From the NCBI RefSeq assembly GCF_021018745.1, contig NZ_CP063845.1, positions 4,154,001 to 4,218,000 on the forward strand: 64,000 bases of DNA. The letters are read 5' to 3'. Position numbers and translations under genes: made by a program. The notes below the pieces were generated by a model. That model ran no database searches and was not told the origin of the DNA. It saw nothing but the letters and a program-made list of their open reading frames with translations. Below are positions 1 to 9,195 of the stretch, piece after piece (within the stretch, counting starts at the first letter, position 1; the number at the start of each line of letters is the position of its first letter). The DNA is from Gloeobacter morelensis MG652769 (lineage in GTDB: Bacteria > Cyanobacteriota > Cyanobacteriia > Gloeobacterales > Gloeobacteraceae).

Positions 1-2571
1 CCCGGCTCACTTTTGCTGGTGCGCGACGGCCAGCGCATCGAGGCGGGCACGATGTACGCGGAGCTGGCCCTGGTCGGCAAGACCGCCCGTAAGAGCACCG
101 AAAAAGCGCAAAAAGAAGTCTTCTCGGATCTGGCCGGGGAGATCAAGTTTGCCGACCTGGTGCCTGAGGTCAAGACCGACCGCCAGGGCAACGAGACCCA
201 GTATGCAAGCCGACTGGGCCTTTTGTGGGTGCTCTCCGGCGAAGTCTACAACCTGCCGCCGGGGGCGGAGACCGCCCTGGAGCGCGGCGAAAAAGTCGAG
301 CAGGGGGGGGTGATCGCCGAGACGCGGCTGATCACCGAGCACGGCGGCGGTGTGCGCCTCAAAGAACAAGACGCCAAGGGCGGGCGCGAGGTCGAGATCA
401 TCACCGCCTCGGTGCTGCTCGACAAGGCCGTCGTCCACGAGGAGAAGTCCCAGGGTCGCGAGCACTATACCCTGGAGACCGACAACGGCCAGGTCTTTGC
501 CCTCAAAGTCTCGCCCGGCACCAAGGTTAACAATGGCCAGGTGGTGGCCGAGCGGGTCGACGATCGCTATATGACCAAATCCGGCGGCCTCATCAAGTAC
601 TCCGAAGGGGTGGAGGTGGCCAAGGCCCGCGGCAAGCAGGGTTATGAGGTGCTCAAAGGCGGTACGCTGCTGTGGATTCCGGAGGAGACCCACGAGGTCA
701 ACAAGGACATCTCACTGCTTGAAGTCGAAGACGGTCAGTATGTCGAAGCGGGCGTGCAGGTGGTCAAGGACATCTACTGCCTCACCTCCGGCGTGGTCTC
801 GATTGCCCAGCGCAACGACATCCTGCGCGAGGTGGTGATCAAGCCCGGCGAACTGCACCTGCTCGATGCGCCCAGCGACCTCAAAGTCGCCCACGAGTCC
901 TTCGCCTATCCGGGCACCGAGGTCATCCCCGGGGTGGTGACCACCGACTTGCGCTATGTCGAGCAGGTGGAGACTCCTGAGGGGCTCGCGGTGTTGCTCA
1001 GACCGGTCGAGGAGTTCCCGGTCCCCGACGAGCCGGACGCCCCCAGCCAGGAGGCTTCGCAGCAGGCGGGCAGCTCGATTCGCCTGCGGGGGGTGCAGCG
1101 CATCCCTTACCGCGACGGCGACCGCGTCAAGGCGATCGACGGTATCGAGCTACTGAAGACCCAGCTGGTGCTGGAGATCACCGATCAGGCAGCTCAGTTG
1201 GCCGCTGACATCGAATTTGTCCCCGACGAAAAAGATCCGTCGATGGTGCGGCTGCAACTGGTGATTTTGGAGACGCTGCTCATTCGCCGGGACGTAGCGG
1301 CAGACTTGCTGCACGGTTCCACTTTGACCCACATCCTGGTCAAAGACGGCGATCGCATCGGGCCGGGGGCAATCATCGCCCGCACCGAGATCCTCGCCAA
1401 GCAGGCCGGTACCGTGCGCGGCATCTCCCGGGTCGGCCAGACCGTGCGGCGCATTTTGCTGGTCACCCAGAGCGATCTGGTGAGCGTGCCGGTCGAGGGC
1501 GCCCCCACGGTCAAACCCGGCGATCTGTTGCGCGCCGGTGACAAACTGGCAAAGGATTTTGCCTCTCCCGAATCCGGCCAGGTGGTACTGGCGGAATCCG
1601 GGCGGGTGATCGTGCGCATCGGCCGACCCTACCTGGTCTCCGGCGGTGCGATTTTGCTGGTGGTTGACGGCGATCTCATCCAGCGCGGTGACAACCTGGC
1701 GCTGCTGGTGTTCGAGCGGGCCAAGACCGGCGACATCATCCAGGGTCTGCCGCGCGTCGAGGAGCTGCTCGAAGGGCGCAAACCCAAGGAGATGTGCGTG
1801 CTGGTGGAGCGCCCCGGCAAGGTGCAGATCACCCAGATGCCCGACGAATCTTATCAGGTGAGCGTCGTCGAGGATGACGGCGGGGTGACCAACTATCCGA
1901 TCGCCGGCCAGAGCCTGGTGGTGGTAGACGGCCAGCAGGTACAGACGGGCGAGTCGATCACCGACGGCCCGGCCAACCCCCACGACATCCTGCGCATCTT
2001 TACCGCACGCGGCGGGTTGCAAAAGGGCATCGAATCGGTTCAGCGCTACCTGGTCAACGAAGTCCAGCAGGTCTACCGCTCCCAGGGCGTCGAGATCCAC
2101 GACAAGCACATCGAGATCATCGTGCGTCAGATGACCTCGAAGGTGCGCGTCGAGGACGGCGGCGACACCACCTTCCTGCCGGGCGAACTGGTGGAACTCA
2201 GGCAAATCGAGCAGGTCAACGAGGCGATGGCGGTGACCGGCGGTGCCCCGGCCGACTGCACCCCGGTGCTGTTGGGGATCACCAAGGCGTCGCTCAACAC
2301 CGACTCGTTCATCTCCGCCGCCTCCTTCCAGGAGACCACCCGCGTGCTCACCGAAGCGGCCATCGAGGGCAAGTCCGACTGGCTGCGCGGTCTCAAAGAA
2401 AACGTGATCATCGGCCGGCTCATCCCGGCCGGCACGGGCTTCAACGCCTACGAGGAAGCCGAAGAAGTGATCGAAGACGATGAACTCATCGACGACACTC
2501 TGGGCTTGCGAACGGTGGGGGTGGCCTTTGCCGGCGACGACGACTTCGTCGAAGAGGACGACGAAGACTGA
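1..2571 (+). CDS. rpoC2: RNA polymerase beta' subunit, C-terminal part (RpoC2), 5' truncated by window edge
   Basis: The reading frame is open from base 1, so the gene starts outside the window; 856 codons remain. Cyanobacteria split beta' into RpoC1 (gamma) and RpoC2, and RpoC2 usually has about 1200-1400 residues, so roughly the N-terminal third is missing. The first ~570 visible residues are rich in short repeated beta-type segments ([31 protein letters not shown]), as expected for the large insertion in the trigger loop. The conserved C-terminal part begins at [20 protein letters not shown] and continues to [13 protein letters not shown] and [10 protein letters not shown], the Rpb1 domain 5 and beta' C-terminal hallmarks. 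The tail is acidic (EEDDED). argS follows on the same strand. Family assignment is very secure. Confidence 0.97.
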   Translation, partial: PGSLLLVRDGQRIEAGTMYAELALVGKTARKSTEKAQKEVFSDLAGEIKFADLVPEVKTDRQGNETQYASRLGLLWVLSGEVYNLPPGAETALERGEKVEQGGVIAETRLITEHGGGVRLKEQDAKGGREVEIITASVLLDKAVVHEEKSQGREHYTLETDNGQVFALKVSPGTKVNNGQVVAERVDDRYMTKSGGLIKYSEGVEVAKARGKQGYEVLKGGTLLWIPEETHEVNKDISLLEVEDGQYVEAGVQVVKDIYCLTSGVVSIAQRNDILREVVIKPGELHLLDAPSDLKVAHESFAYPGTEVIPGVVTTDLRYVEQVETPEGLAVLLRPVEEFPVPDEPDAPSQEASQQAGSSIRLRGVQRIPYRDGDRVKAIDGIELLKTQLVLEITDQAAQLAADIEFVPDEKDPSMVRLQLVILETLLIRRDVAADLLHGSTLTHILVKDGDRIGPGAIIARTEILAKQAGTVRGISRVGQTVRRILLVTQSDLVSVPVEGAPTVKPGDLLRAGDKLAKDFASPESGQVVLAESGRVIVRIGRPYLVSGGAILLVVDGDLIQRGDNLALLVFERAKTGDIIQGLPRVEELLEGRKPKEMCVLVERPGKVQITQMPDESYQVSVVEDDGGVTNYPIAGQSLVVVDGQQVQTGESITDGPANPHDILRIFTARGGLQKGIESVQRYLVNEVQQVYRSQGVEIHDKHIEIIVRQMTSKVRVEDGGDTTFLPGELVELRQIEQVNEAMAVTGGAPADCTPVLLGITKASLNTDSFISAASFQETTRVLTEAAIEGKSDWLRGLKENVIIGRLIPAGTGFNAYEEAEEVIEDDELIDDTLGLRTVGVAFAGDDDFVEEDDED

Positions 2572-2581
2572 TACCGGTTGT

Positions 2582-2599
2582 GGGGGCTTTCAGGCCCCC
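2582..2599 (+). terminator. Weak hairpin downstream of rpoC2
   Basis: A 6-bp GC stem (GGGGGC / GCCCCC) with a 6-base loop lies 10 bp after the rpoC2 stop. There is no T-run, so it may only attenuate or protect the 3' end. Confidence 0.3.
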
Positions 2600-2675
2600 C
2601 GCCCGGAATTGCTGCTGTGGCCTTTCCCCCGCATAGGCTTCCTTGCACACCATCCACACGCTCGGCGGGAACACC

Positions 2676-4481
2676 ATGACAGCGCTATCACTGCAACAAC
2701 GACTCGCCAAGAGCATTGACATTGCCCTCGGCACTGCTTTTGAGGCTGGCCAACTGGGACAGCTCACCCAGTTGTCTGCGCGCCCATCGATCGTCGTCGA
2801 GAAGCCGAAAGTCCCCGAGCACGGCGACTACGCCACACCGGTGGCGATGAGCCTGGCCAAACCCTGCCGCCTGGCACCCCTCACCATCGCCGAGGCGATT
2901 GCCTCCCACCTGACAGGCGACGAGATTGCCGTCGAGGTGGCAAAGCCGGGCTTTATTAATCTGCGCCTTGGCCACCGGTTCGTGGCCGCCGAATTGCAGA
3001 GAATTCTAGAACTCAAGGGTGACTACGGCCGGACGGTTCCCGAGCAGCCCGAGCGCATCTTGCTCGAATTTGTCTCAGCTAATCCGACCGGGCCGCTGCA
3101 CCTGGGCCACGGGCGCTGGGCGGCAATCGGTTCCAGCCTGGAGCGGATCTTGCAGTTCGCAGGCTATACAGTCGACAGCGAATTTTATATCAACGATGCG
3201 GGCAACCAGATGCAGCTGTTGGGCCTCTCGCTCAAGCAGCGCTATCTGCAGGCTCTGGGTGAGGCGGTCGAATTGCCCGACGGCAGTTACAAGGGTAGCT
3301 ATCTGAAGGAGCTGGCGGAGCAACTGGCGGCCGCGCAGGGCGATAGCCTGCGCGACGAACCTGTCGCGTGGTTCAGCGCGTATGCCGAGGGCCGGCTGTT
3401 GGAGCAGCAGAAGATCACCTTGCAGCAATTTCGCACCGGTTTTGACCGCTGGTATTCTGAGCGCTCGCTGCATCAGGCGGGGGCCATCGAAGCGGCGCTG
3501 GCGGATCTGGAGGCGCGGGGGATGCTCTACCGGGCGACCTGCTCGCGCCAGGAGCAAAGTGGCGAAATCACCGGCCGCTCCAAAAAAGTGCAGACCCCGC
3601 ACGCCTTTGACGAAGAAGACGGCGGTGGCGAGGCGCTGTTTTTTAAGGCGGCGGATTTTGGCGACGAGATGGACCGGGTGGTCAAGCGCGCCGACGGCAA
3701 CAGCACCTACCTCGCCGCCGACATCGCCTACCACTGGGACAAGTACCAGCGCGGCTACGGGCGGCTCATCAACATCTGGGGAGCCGATCACCACGGCTAC
3801 GTGCCGCGGATGAAGGCAGTCGCTCAGGCGCTCGGACACCCGGCCGACTCCCTCGAAATTTTAATCGGCCAGATGGTGCGGCTATTTAAGACCAACCCCG
3901 CGACCGGCCAGAAAGAAGAAATGCGCATGTCGAAGCGCCGGGGCGAACTGGTGAGTATCGACGATCTCATTGAAGAAGTGGGTGTCGATGCCGGGCGGTG
4001 GTTCCTGCTCAGCCAATCGCTTAACACCACGGTCAATTTCGACCTCGACCTGGCCCAGTCCGAAAAATTCGACAACCCCGTCTTCTACGTCCAGTACAAC
4101 TACGCCCGCTGCTGCAGCATCCTGCGCAAGGCTCCCGAGCGGGGGATGCCGATCCCGGCGCGCTTCGAATTTCTCAAGCCCGACGGCTCTGCGTGGCTTG
4201 AAACCCCGCAGGAGCGCGCTCTTGCCCTGCGTCTGCTCGCCGCCCCGGACGAATATCGATTTGCAGCCATCGATCGAGCACCGCAGCGGCTTACCCAGTT
4301 CGCCTACGAGCTAGCCAGCGACGTGAGCCAGTTCTACGAGCACTGCCCGATCTTGCCACCTCTGGCGGAGGACCTGCAGCCTGCTTTGCGTTACGCTCGG
4401 CTTGGCCTCGTTGTCGCCACGCGGCAGGTGCTGGCCACTACCCTCACCCTGCTCGGCATCGAGCCGCGCGAATCGATGTAG
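2676..4481 (+). CDS. argS: Arginyl-tRNA synthetase
   Basis: Charges tRNA-Arg with arginine in the cytoplasm (class I aminoacyl-tRNA synthetase). The 601-residue product has the N-terminal additional domain, the HIGH-type signature HLGHGR near residue 142 within SANPTGPLHLGHGR, the catalytic-domain stretch INIWGADHHGYVPRM, and a KMSKS-equivalent MSKRRG near residue 416. The C-terminus LLGIEPRESM matches the family ending. The ATG at 2676 is chosen; an in-frame TTG at 2643 would add eleven residues not typical of the family. A GGCGGGA just upstream is a weak ribosome site. It sits between rpoC2 and a ZIP transporter with a 3-bp gap to the latter. Confidence 0.96.
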   Translation: MTALSLQQRLAKSIDIALGTAFEAGQLGQLTQLSARPSIVVEKPKVPEHGDYATPVAMSLAKPCRLAPLTIAEAIASHLTGDEIAVEVAKPGFINLRLGHRFVAAELQRILELKGDYGRTVPEQPERILLEFVSANPTGPLHLGHGRWAAIGSSLERILQFAGYTVDSEFYINDAGNQMQLLGLSLKQRYLQALGEAVELPDGSYKGSYLKELAEQLAAAQGDSLRDEPVAWFSAYAEGRLLEQQKITLQQFRTGFDRWYSERSLHQAGAIEAALADLEARGMLYRATCSRQEQSGEITGRSKKVQTPHAFDEEDGGGEALFFKAADFGDEMDRVVKRADGNSTYLAADIAYHWDKYQRGYGRLINIWGADHHGYVPRMKAVAQALGHPADSLEILIGQMVRLFKTNPATGQKEEMRMSKRRGELVSIDDLIEEVGVDAGRWFLLSQSLNTTVNFDLDLAQSEKFDNPVFYVQYNYARCCSILRKAPERGMPIPARFEFLKPDGSAWLETPQERALALRLLAAPDEYRFAAIDRAPQRLTQFAYELASDVSQFYEHCPILPPLAEDLQPALRYARLGLVVATRQVLATTLTLLGIEPRESM

Positions 4482-4484
4482 GCC

Positions 4485-5267
4485 ATGCACCCAGTCCTCC
4501 TCGGAACCTTCGCCAGTCTGATTGCCGGCCTTGCCACGGCTGTGGGGGCCTTGCCGGTGCTCTTTGCCCGCAAGCTCTCCCAGAAGACCCAATCGATTTT
4601 GCTGGGTTTCGGCGGCGGGGTCATGCTCGCCGCCTCCGCTTTTTCGCTGATCGTGCCGGGGACGGACATTGCTGTCGAGCAGGGTTACTCCCGGCCCGTC
4701 GCGGCTCTCATTATGGCCGTCGGCATTCTGCTGGGCGGCCTATTTTTGTGGCTGGCCAACCGCTACTTTCCCCACGAGCACTTCATCAAAGGCCCGGAGG
4801 GCGCCAATCCCAGCCCTGAGCGTCTCAAGCGCATCTGGTTATTTGTGGGGGCGATAGCCCTGCACAACTTTCCGGAGGGGATGGCCGTCGGCGTCAGCTT
4901 CGGGGGCGGCAGCATCGCCGAAGGTTTGCCGGTGGCGGTGGGCATCGGTCTGCAGAACATTCCCGAGGGGCTGGTGGTGGCCGTCGCCCTGCTGGGGCAG
5001 GGCTATTCGGTGGGCTACGCGCTGTGGGTGTCGTTGCTCTCGGGGCTGGTCGAACCGATCGGTGGTCTATTGGGGGCGAGCGTGGTGAGTGTCTCCCAGG
5101 CGATCTTGCCCTGGGGGATGGCCTTCGCCGCCGGGGCGATGCTCTTTGTGATCAGCGACGAAATTATCCCGGAATCGCACCGCCAGGGCTTTGACCTCGA
5201 AGGAACCGTTGGTGTGATGGTGGGATTCGTGGTGATGATGTTTCTCGATATCGCCCTGGGCAGCTAA
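4485..5267 (+). CDS. ZIP-family divalent metal transporter
   Basis: Predicted inner-membrane importer of zinc or another divalent metal. The 260 residues are strongly hydrophobic, with about eight membrane segments. The two ZIP metal-site motifs are present: HNFPEG near residue 126 (TM4) and QNIPEG near residue 156 (TM5). The loop between TM3 and TM4 is short, with one histidine-containing stretch (FPHEHF), as in bacterial ZupT/GufA-type members. It starts 3 bp after argS, so the two are probably cotranscribed; its stop is only 5 bp from the convergent modC stop. Substrate cannot be read from sequence. Confidence 0.88.
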   Translation: MHPVLLGTFASLIAGLATAVGALPVLFARKLSQKTQSILLGFGGGVMLAASAFSLIVPGTDIAVEQGYSRPVAALIMAVGILLGGLFLWLANRYFPHEHFIKGPEGANPSPERLKRIWLFVGAIALHNFPEGMAVGVSFGGGSIAEGLPVAVGIGLQNIPEGLVVAVALLGQGYSVGYALWVSLLSGLVEPIGGLLGASVVSVSQAILPWGMAFAAGAMLFVISDEIIPESHRQGFDLEGTVGVMVGFVVMMFLDIALGS

Positions 5268-5272
5268 ATAAC

Positions 5273-5983
5273 CTACCAGCTGAAGCGAGCGTTGTTGCCT
5301 GTGCGGGGAGTGGGACTGAGCACCGCCGCTGCGCTTCCCACAGCCATCACCTGACCCAGATCGAGGCGCACGACGGTGTCTGCGAGTTGGAGCGCTTCGG
5401 AGCGGGTGTGGGTGACCATCACGACCGGCAGAGCAAGCTCGATTTGCAGACGCTTCAATTCGTCGCGCAACTCCTCGCGCAGTTCGCTGTCGAGGGCGCT
5501 AAACGGTTCATCCAATAGCAACAGGCGCGGGTGGGGCGCCAGGGCGCGGGCCAGGGCCACCCGCTGCTGTTGCCCACCCGATAGCTCCGCCGGATAGCGA
5601 TGGGCCAGGTTTTCGAGGCGCAGCAGCGTGAGCAATTCCCGAAGACGTTCGCGCTGAAAATCCCGGCTCTCGCGGTCGATCGCAAAGCAGATGTTGCGCT
5701 CGACGTTCAAGTGCGGAAACAGGGCGTAGTTTTGGAAGACGAACCCGAGGCGGCGGCGCTGGGGAGCAATGTGAATATTGCGTTCGCTGTCGCAGAACAC
5801 TTCCTCCCCCAGAGCGATCCGGCCCCTATCTGGCTGCAACAGCCCGGCGATGGCCGCGAGTGTACTTGACTTGCCGCAGCCGCTCGGTCCGAACAGCACA
5901 ATCAAGCCGCCTTCGACGGCAAAATCCACCGCCAGCTGAAAGTCGCCCAAACGCTTGTGGACCGCTACGGCGAGCTTTACCAT
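5273..5983 (-). CDS. modC: Molybdate ABC transporter ATPase
   Basis: ATP-hydrolysing subunit that powers molybdate (or tungstate) uptake through ModB. Visible motifs: Walker A GPSGCGKS (residues 32-39), Q-loop FQNYALFPHL (83-92), ABC signature LSGGQ (134-138), Walker B LLLLDEP (154-160) and switch histidine H192. At 236 residues it stops after the nucleotide-binding domain and lacks the C-terminal Mop/TOBE region of the ~350-residue E. coli type; a free Mop protein is encoded upstream in the same operon. Its ATG overlaps the modB end by 7 bp, indicating translational coupling. Confidence 0.92.
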   Translation of the reverse strand: MVKLAVAVHKRLGDFQLAVDFAVEGGLIVLFGPSGCGKSSTLAAIAGLLQPDRGRIALGEEVFCDSERNIHIAPQRRRLGFVFQNYALFPHLNVERNICFAIDRESRDFQRERLRELLTLLRLENLAHRYPAELSGGQQQRVALARALAPHPRLLLLDEPFSALDSELREELRDELKRLQIELALPVVMVTHTRSEALQLADTVVRLDLGQVMAVGSAAAVLSPTPRTGNNARFSW

Positions 5984-6642
5984 GGCCGCCCCACAGCAAG
6001 GCGATTGGTAGCCACCAGCACCACCAGCGAAGTCACGGTCAAAATCGCCACCAGTGCTAGAGCAGTCGTATCTTCGCCCGTCTGGGTGGTCTGGTAGATA
6101 GCCAAAGGCATGGTCTGGGTTTTGCCGGGGATGTTGCCCGCCACCATCAGTGTGGCGCCAAATTCGCCCAGGGCGCGGGCGAAGCTGAGCACCAGCCCGG
6201 CTGCGATCCCCTTCCAGGCAAGGGGCAGGGTGATCTCAAAAAAGGTGCGCCACCGACTTTTGCCGAGGGTATAGGCGGCCTGCTCGTAGGCAGGATCGAC
6301 GCTCTCGATAGCGGCGCGCGCCGTTTTGACCATCAGGGGCATTGCCATTACCGTGGCTGCGATCACCGCCGCCTGAAACGTAAACAAAATTTCCCAACCC
6401 GTCCAGGCAAATAGAACCTGTCCGAACCAGCCGCGCTTGCCCAACAGACCCAAAAGATAGAAGCCGACGACGGTGGGCGGCAGCACCAGCGGCAGAGTGA
6501 ACAGGGCATCGAGAACCTCTTTGCCCCAGAAGCGGGATTTGGCCAGAAAGTAACCGGCGGCGGTGCCGACGATCCCGACAACCAGGGTGGCCAGGGTGGC
6601 GACGGCGAGCGACAGCCGCAGCGAAAACCAGGGATCCGTCAT
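5977..6642 (-). CDS. modB: Molybdate ABC transporter permease
   Basis: Inner-membrane channel of the molybdate importer. The 221-residue product has five to six hydrophobic segments and the EAA loop that contacts ModC (EQAAYTLGKSRWRTF, residues 120-134), followed by the ModB-typical GEFGATLMVAGNIPGKT stretch near 159-174. Overlaps modA by 4 bp (ATGA type) and modC by 7 bp. Family assignment is secure; the molybdate versus tungstate distinction is not visible. Confidence 0.94.
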   Translation of the reverse strand: MTDPWFSLRLSLAVATLATLVVGIVGTAAGYFLAKSRFWGKEVLDALFTLPLVLPPTVVGFYLLGLLGKRGWFGQVLFAWTGWEILFTFQAAVIAATVMAMPLMVKTARAAIESVDPAYEQAAYTLGKSRWRTFFEITLPLAWKGIAAGLVLSFARALGEFGATLMVAGNIPGKTQTMPLAIYQTTQTGEDTTALALVAILTVTSLVVLVATNRLAVGRPW

Positions 6643-7409
6643 TTTTTGCTTGCGCCCAGAAAGCCCTTGCTCTGCAATATCTCCTGTCCACGGGCGCTGA
6701 GCACAAAAGTCACAAATGCCCGGGCCAGATTCGGCTGTTTGCTATCTTGAACCACCGCGATCGGATAGATGACCGGCTCGCTGTAGTTGGCGGGCACCGC
6801 AAAACCGACGCTCACTTTCTGGCTGGTACGCGCGTCGGTGACGTAGACGATCCCCGCATCGACGTTGCCGTCCTCAATGTAGGCGAGGGCCTGGCGAACG
6901 TTCTCCGAGAAGACGATCTTCTGGGATGCAAGTAAAGTATCGTAAATTCCTGCCCTGGTGAGCGCCTCGGCGGCGTACTGTCCCGCCGGCACCGTCTTGG
7001 GGTTGCCGATGGTCAGACGGCTGAGTTGAGACAGTTGCTCGAAGGAAGTCACCTTCGCCTGCCCCTTCGGCACCACCACCACCAACCGGTTGCGGGCGAA
7101 AGGCTGGTTGGTGCCCGCCAGAAGCAGCCCTTTTTTGCCCAGGTCGTTCATCTGCTTGAGGGCGGCGGAAGCGAACACATCCACCGGCGCTCCGCGCTCA
7201 ATTTGCTGGGACAACTCGCCGGAGGCGGCGAAGTTGAAATGGATGTTGTCGCCCGGATGGCCTTTTTCAAACTGGACGGCAATCTCGCCGAACGCTGCTT
7301 TGAGGCTGATGGCCGCCGAGACCGTGAGTTCCGCCGCTTGGGCAGCAGCACCCAGGCCCCAGCACGCCAGTGCAAGCGAGACGAATCCCACCCGAGGTCT
7401 AAAGTGCAT
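6639..7409 (-). CDS. modA: Periplasmic molybdate-binding protein
   Basis: Captures molybdate in the periplasm and delivers it to ModBC. The 256-residue product has a signal peptide (positive start, hydrophobic LALACWGLGAAAQA, cleavage near residue 26) and then ELTVSAAISLKAAFGEIA, the ModA-typical oxyanion-binding N-terminus. Further family marks are FNFAASGELSQQIERGAPVDVFASA and the VDAGIVYVTDA segment near residue 190. The ATG directly follows the Mop stop codon with no gap, so mop-modA-modB-modC form one tightly packed operon. Confidence 0.94.
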   Translation of the reverse strand: MHFRPRVGFVSLALACWGLGAAAQAAELTVSAAISLKAAFGEIAVQFEKGHPGDNIHFNFAASGELSQQIERGAPVDVFASAALKQMNDLGKKGLLLAGTNQPFARNRLVVVVPKGQAKVTSFEQLSQLSRLTIGNPKTVPAGQYAAEALTRAGIYDTLLASQKIVFSENVRQALAYIEDGNVDAGIVYVTDARTSQKVSVGFAVPANYSEPVIYPIAVVQDSKQPNLARAFVTFVLSARGQEILQSKGFLGASKK

Positions 7410-7628
7410 CTAAGGCATCTCCTTGATCACCATCGCTTCTGTGGCTTTGACCAGCACGCTTACCTCGTCGCCGACTTTGAGGCCCATCTGCTCGGCGCTG
7501 CGGCGGGTGATCACCGCTTCGACAACAAATTCGCCCACCTGCACAACGACCTGGGCCATGATGTCCCCCAGGACCAATTCGATTACTTTGCCCGGCAACT
7601 GGTTGCGCCCGCTGATCCGGATCGCCAT
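7410..7628 (-). CDS. Stand-alone Mop-domain molybdate-binding protein
   Basis: A 72-residue Mop (molbindin) domain: MAIRISGRNQLPGKV, then VVEAVITRRSAEQMGLKVGDEV and VKATEAMVIK, the two conserved blocks of this beta-barrel. Such proteins oligomerise and store or buffer molybdate; the same domain is normally fused to the C-terminus of ModC, which here lacks it. The ATG at 7628 is chosen because the family begins at MAIRISGRN; 20 further upstream in-frame residues have no family support. First gene of the mod operon, its stop abutting the modA ATG. Confidence 0.88.
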   Translation of the reverse strand: MAIRISGRNQLPGKVIELVLGDIMAQVVVQVGEFVVEAVITRRSAEQMGLKVGDEVSVLVKATEAMVIKEMP

Positions 7629-7694
7629 CGCCTGCTCCTGCCCAAGACTTTCCGGCCCATCGTCGCCCGATACCGGCCATGGGCGCAACGTTCT

Positions 7695-8333
7695 TCAATC
7701 GGGCCCAGGAGCAACGGCTCCGGGGTGGATGGGGGCTCCCCGTCCGTACAAAGGTTCCACCTCGAACCAGCCGGGGCGCAGGCCGCCCTCGAAGCGTCCG
7801 TGCGCCAGATGCATCAAGGCAGCGATGGGCGGCTCGGGCACGGCGTCACCCGCGATCACCCGGCAGCCGGGCGGCAAGGTGCCCTGCCAGGCTTCCCAGT
7901 GCGCTTCGAGGACCAGTGCTACGTCCCGCAAAGTGATCAAAACACCGTCAACGCGCTCGTAAAGGGCGGCGTAGCGGTCGCCGCGGCGGGCATCCAGCCA
8001 GACGGCCACCGGGCCATGGCCTGGGTGAGCCGCCGCCAGGGCTTCGAGGGCATTGACGCCCAGAAGCGGGACAGCGAGCGCCTGGGCAAGGGTGCGCGCC
8101 GTCACCACCCCCAGCCGGGTGGCCGTGAAGCTGCCGGGGCCGATGCAGATGGCGATCCAATCTAGATCACTAAAACGCCGGGGGACCAGAAAATCCCGCA
8201 GCCGCACCTGCAGCGTCTCGGAGAGGGCGCGCCCCTCTGCGAACAGTTGCGTGCGCAAGCTCTCCCCCTCCCAAAGGGCAAGGCCCAGGGTGTCGGTGGA
8301 AGTGTGCAGACCCAGCCCGGCGGTGCCGCTCAA
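7695..8333 (-). CDS. tsaB: tRNA threonylcarbamoyladenosine biosynthesis protein TsaB
   Basis: Partner of TsaD (with TsaE) in installing t6A37 in ANN-decoding tRNAs. The 212-residue product has the ASKHA-type N-terminus (LGLHTSTDTLGLAL), the GPGSFTATRLGV block near residues 65-76 and ARRGDRYAALYE near 115, all typical of TsaB. It is near the usual size (about 210-230). The likely start is TTG at 8333, overlapping the stop of the upstream aldolase-like gene by 4 bp (TTGA), which supports that start through translational coupling. Confidence 0.9.
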   Translation of the reverse strand: MSGTAGLGLHTSTDTLGLALWEGESLRTQLFAEGRALSETLQVRLRDFLVPRRFSDLDWIAICIGPGSFTATRLGVVTARTLAQALAVPLLGVNALEALAAAHPGHGPVAVWLDARRGDRYAALYERVDGVLITLRDVALVLEAHWEAWQGTLPPGCRVIAGDAVPEPPIAALMHLAHGRFEGGLRPGWFEVEPLYGRGAPIHPGAVAPGPD

Positions 8334-9109
8334 CTTTCGAGCAGATCCGGCTGTTCGCGGACGATGCGCTCAAATAGCGGCTGGAAGCTGAACCAACCCA
8401 GGTGGTGGCTGCCCACCTGGCTGCAGGCGAGGCGGGCCTGCTCAGGGTGAATCGTCACGGGTCGGCCGGCCGCCTCGGCGAGCAACTGCGCCTGACAGGA
8501 GCGGTCCATGGCGATGAACCACCAGGCCGCCTCATCGACGCTGTGGCCGACGGTCAGAAGACCGTGGTTGCGCAGGATAACGGCTTTGTGGGGGCCGAGG
8601 GCCGCTGCGATGCGCCGCCCCTCCGCCGGGTCGAGGACGACCCCTGTGTAGTCTTCAAACAGACCGTGGTCCTCGTAGAACGCACAGGCGTCCTGGGTGA
8701 GCGGGTCGAGCTTGCGGCCGAGGGTAGACCAGGCTTTGCCGTACAGCGCGTGGGAATGGGCCGAGGCTGTCACGTCCGGGCGATGGGCGTGGATTTGCGA
8801 GTGGATGGCGAAGGCGGCGGTGTTGAGCGGGCGGTCCCCTTCGACAACCGCACCCCCGGCGTCGACCAGCAGCAGGTCGCGCACGCGGATGTGGCCGAAG
8901 TACATCCCGAAGGGATTGACCCAGAAGTGATCCGGCCGCTCGGGGTCGCGGGCGGTGATGTGCCCGGCGATGCCTTCGTCGAAGCCGTAGCGGGCAAACA
9001 GCCGAAAAGCCGCCGCCAAACGCTCCTTGAGGTGGCGACGCTCTTCGGCCGGATGGGTAAAGACCGGCGGTTCGGGAATGGCCGGTTGCAGGCGGGTGAT
9101 GGTTTCCAT
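8330..9109 (-). CDS. Class II aldolase/adducin family protein
   Basis: A 259-residue zinc-type aldolase/epimerase fold. The family glycine block GFDEGIAGHITARDP (near residues 41-55), metal-site histidines in SAHSHALYGKAW (near 115) and the later HGLLTVGHSVDEAAWWF are present. Many members act on sugar phosphates such as fuculose- or ribulose-phosphate, but eukaryote-like subfamilies have unknown substrates; this one resembles the latter, so no substrate is claimed. ATG at 9109 is preferred over a 25-residue upstream extension because family members begin close to it. Head of the leftward tsaB-coupled unit. Confidence 0.82.
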   Translation of the reverse strand: METITRLQPAIPEPPVFTHPAEERRHLKERLAAAFRLFARYGFDEGIAGHITARDPERPDHFWVNPFGMYFGHIRVRDLLLVDAGGAVVEGDRPLNTAAFAIHSQIHAHRPDVTASAHSHALYGKAWSTLGRKLDPLTQDACAFYEDHGLFEDYTGVVLDPAEGRRIAAALGPHKAVILRNHGLLTVGHSVDEAAWWFIAMDRSCQAQLLAEAAGRPVTIHPEQARLACSQVGSHHLGWFSFQPLFERIVREQPDLLES

Positions 9110-9195
9110 AGCTCTGGGGGCCGGGTGTCGATGCACCCTGGCCCCTAAAATTGTGGCACGGAGCGCGGCGGTCCCCCGCGACAAATGGTTGCACC

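Noticed and set aside
1150-2205. 351-codon minus-strand open frame
   Set aside because: Antisense to rpoC2, no family pattern.
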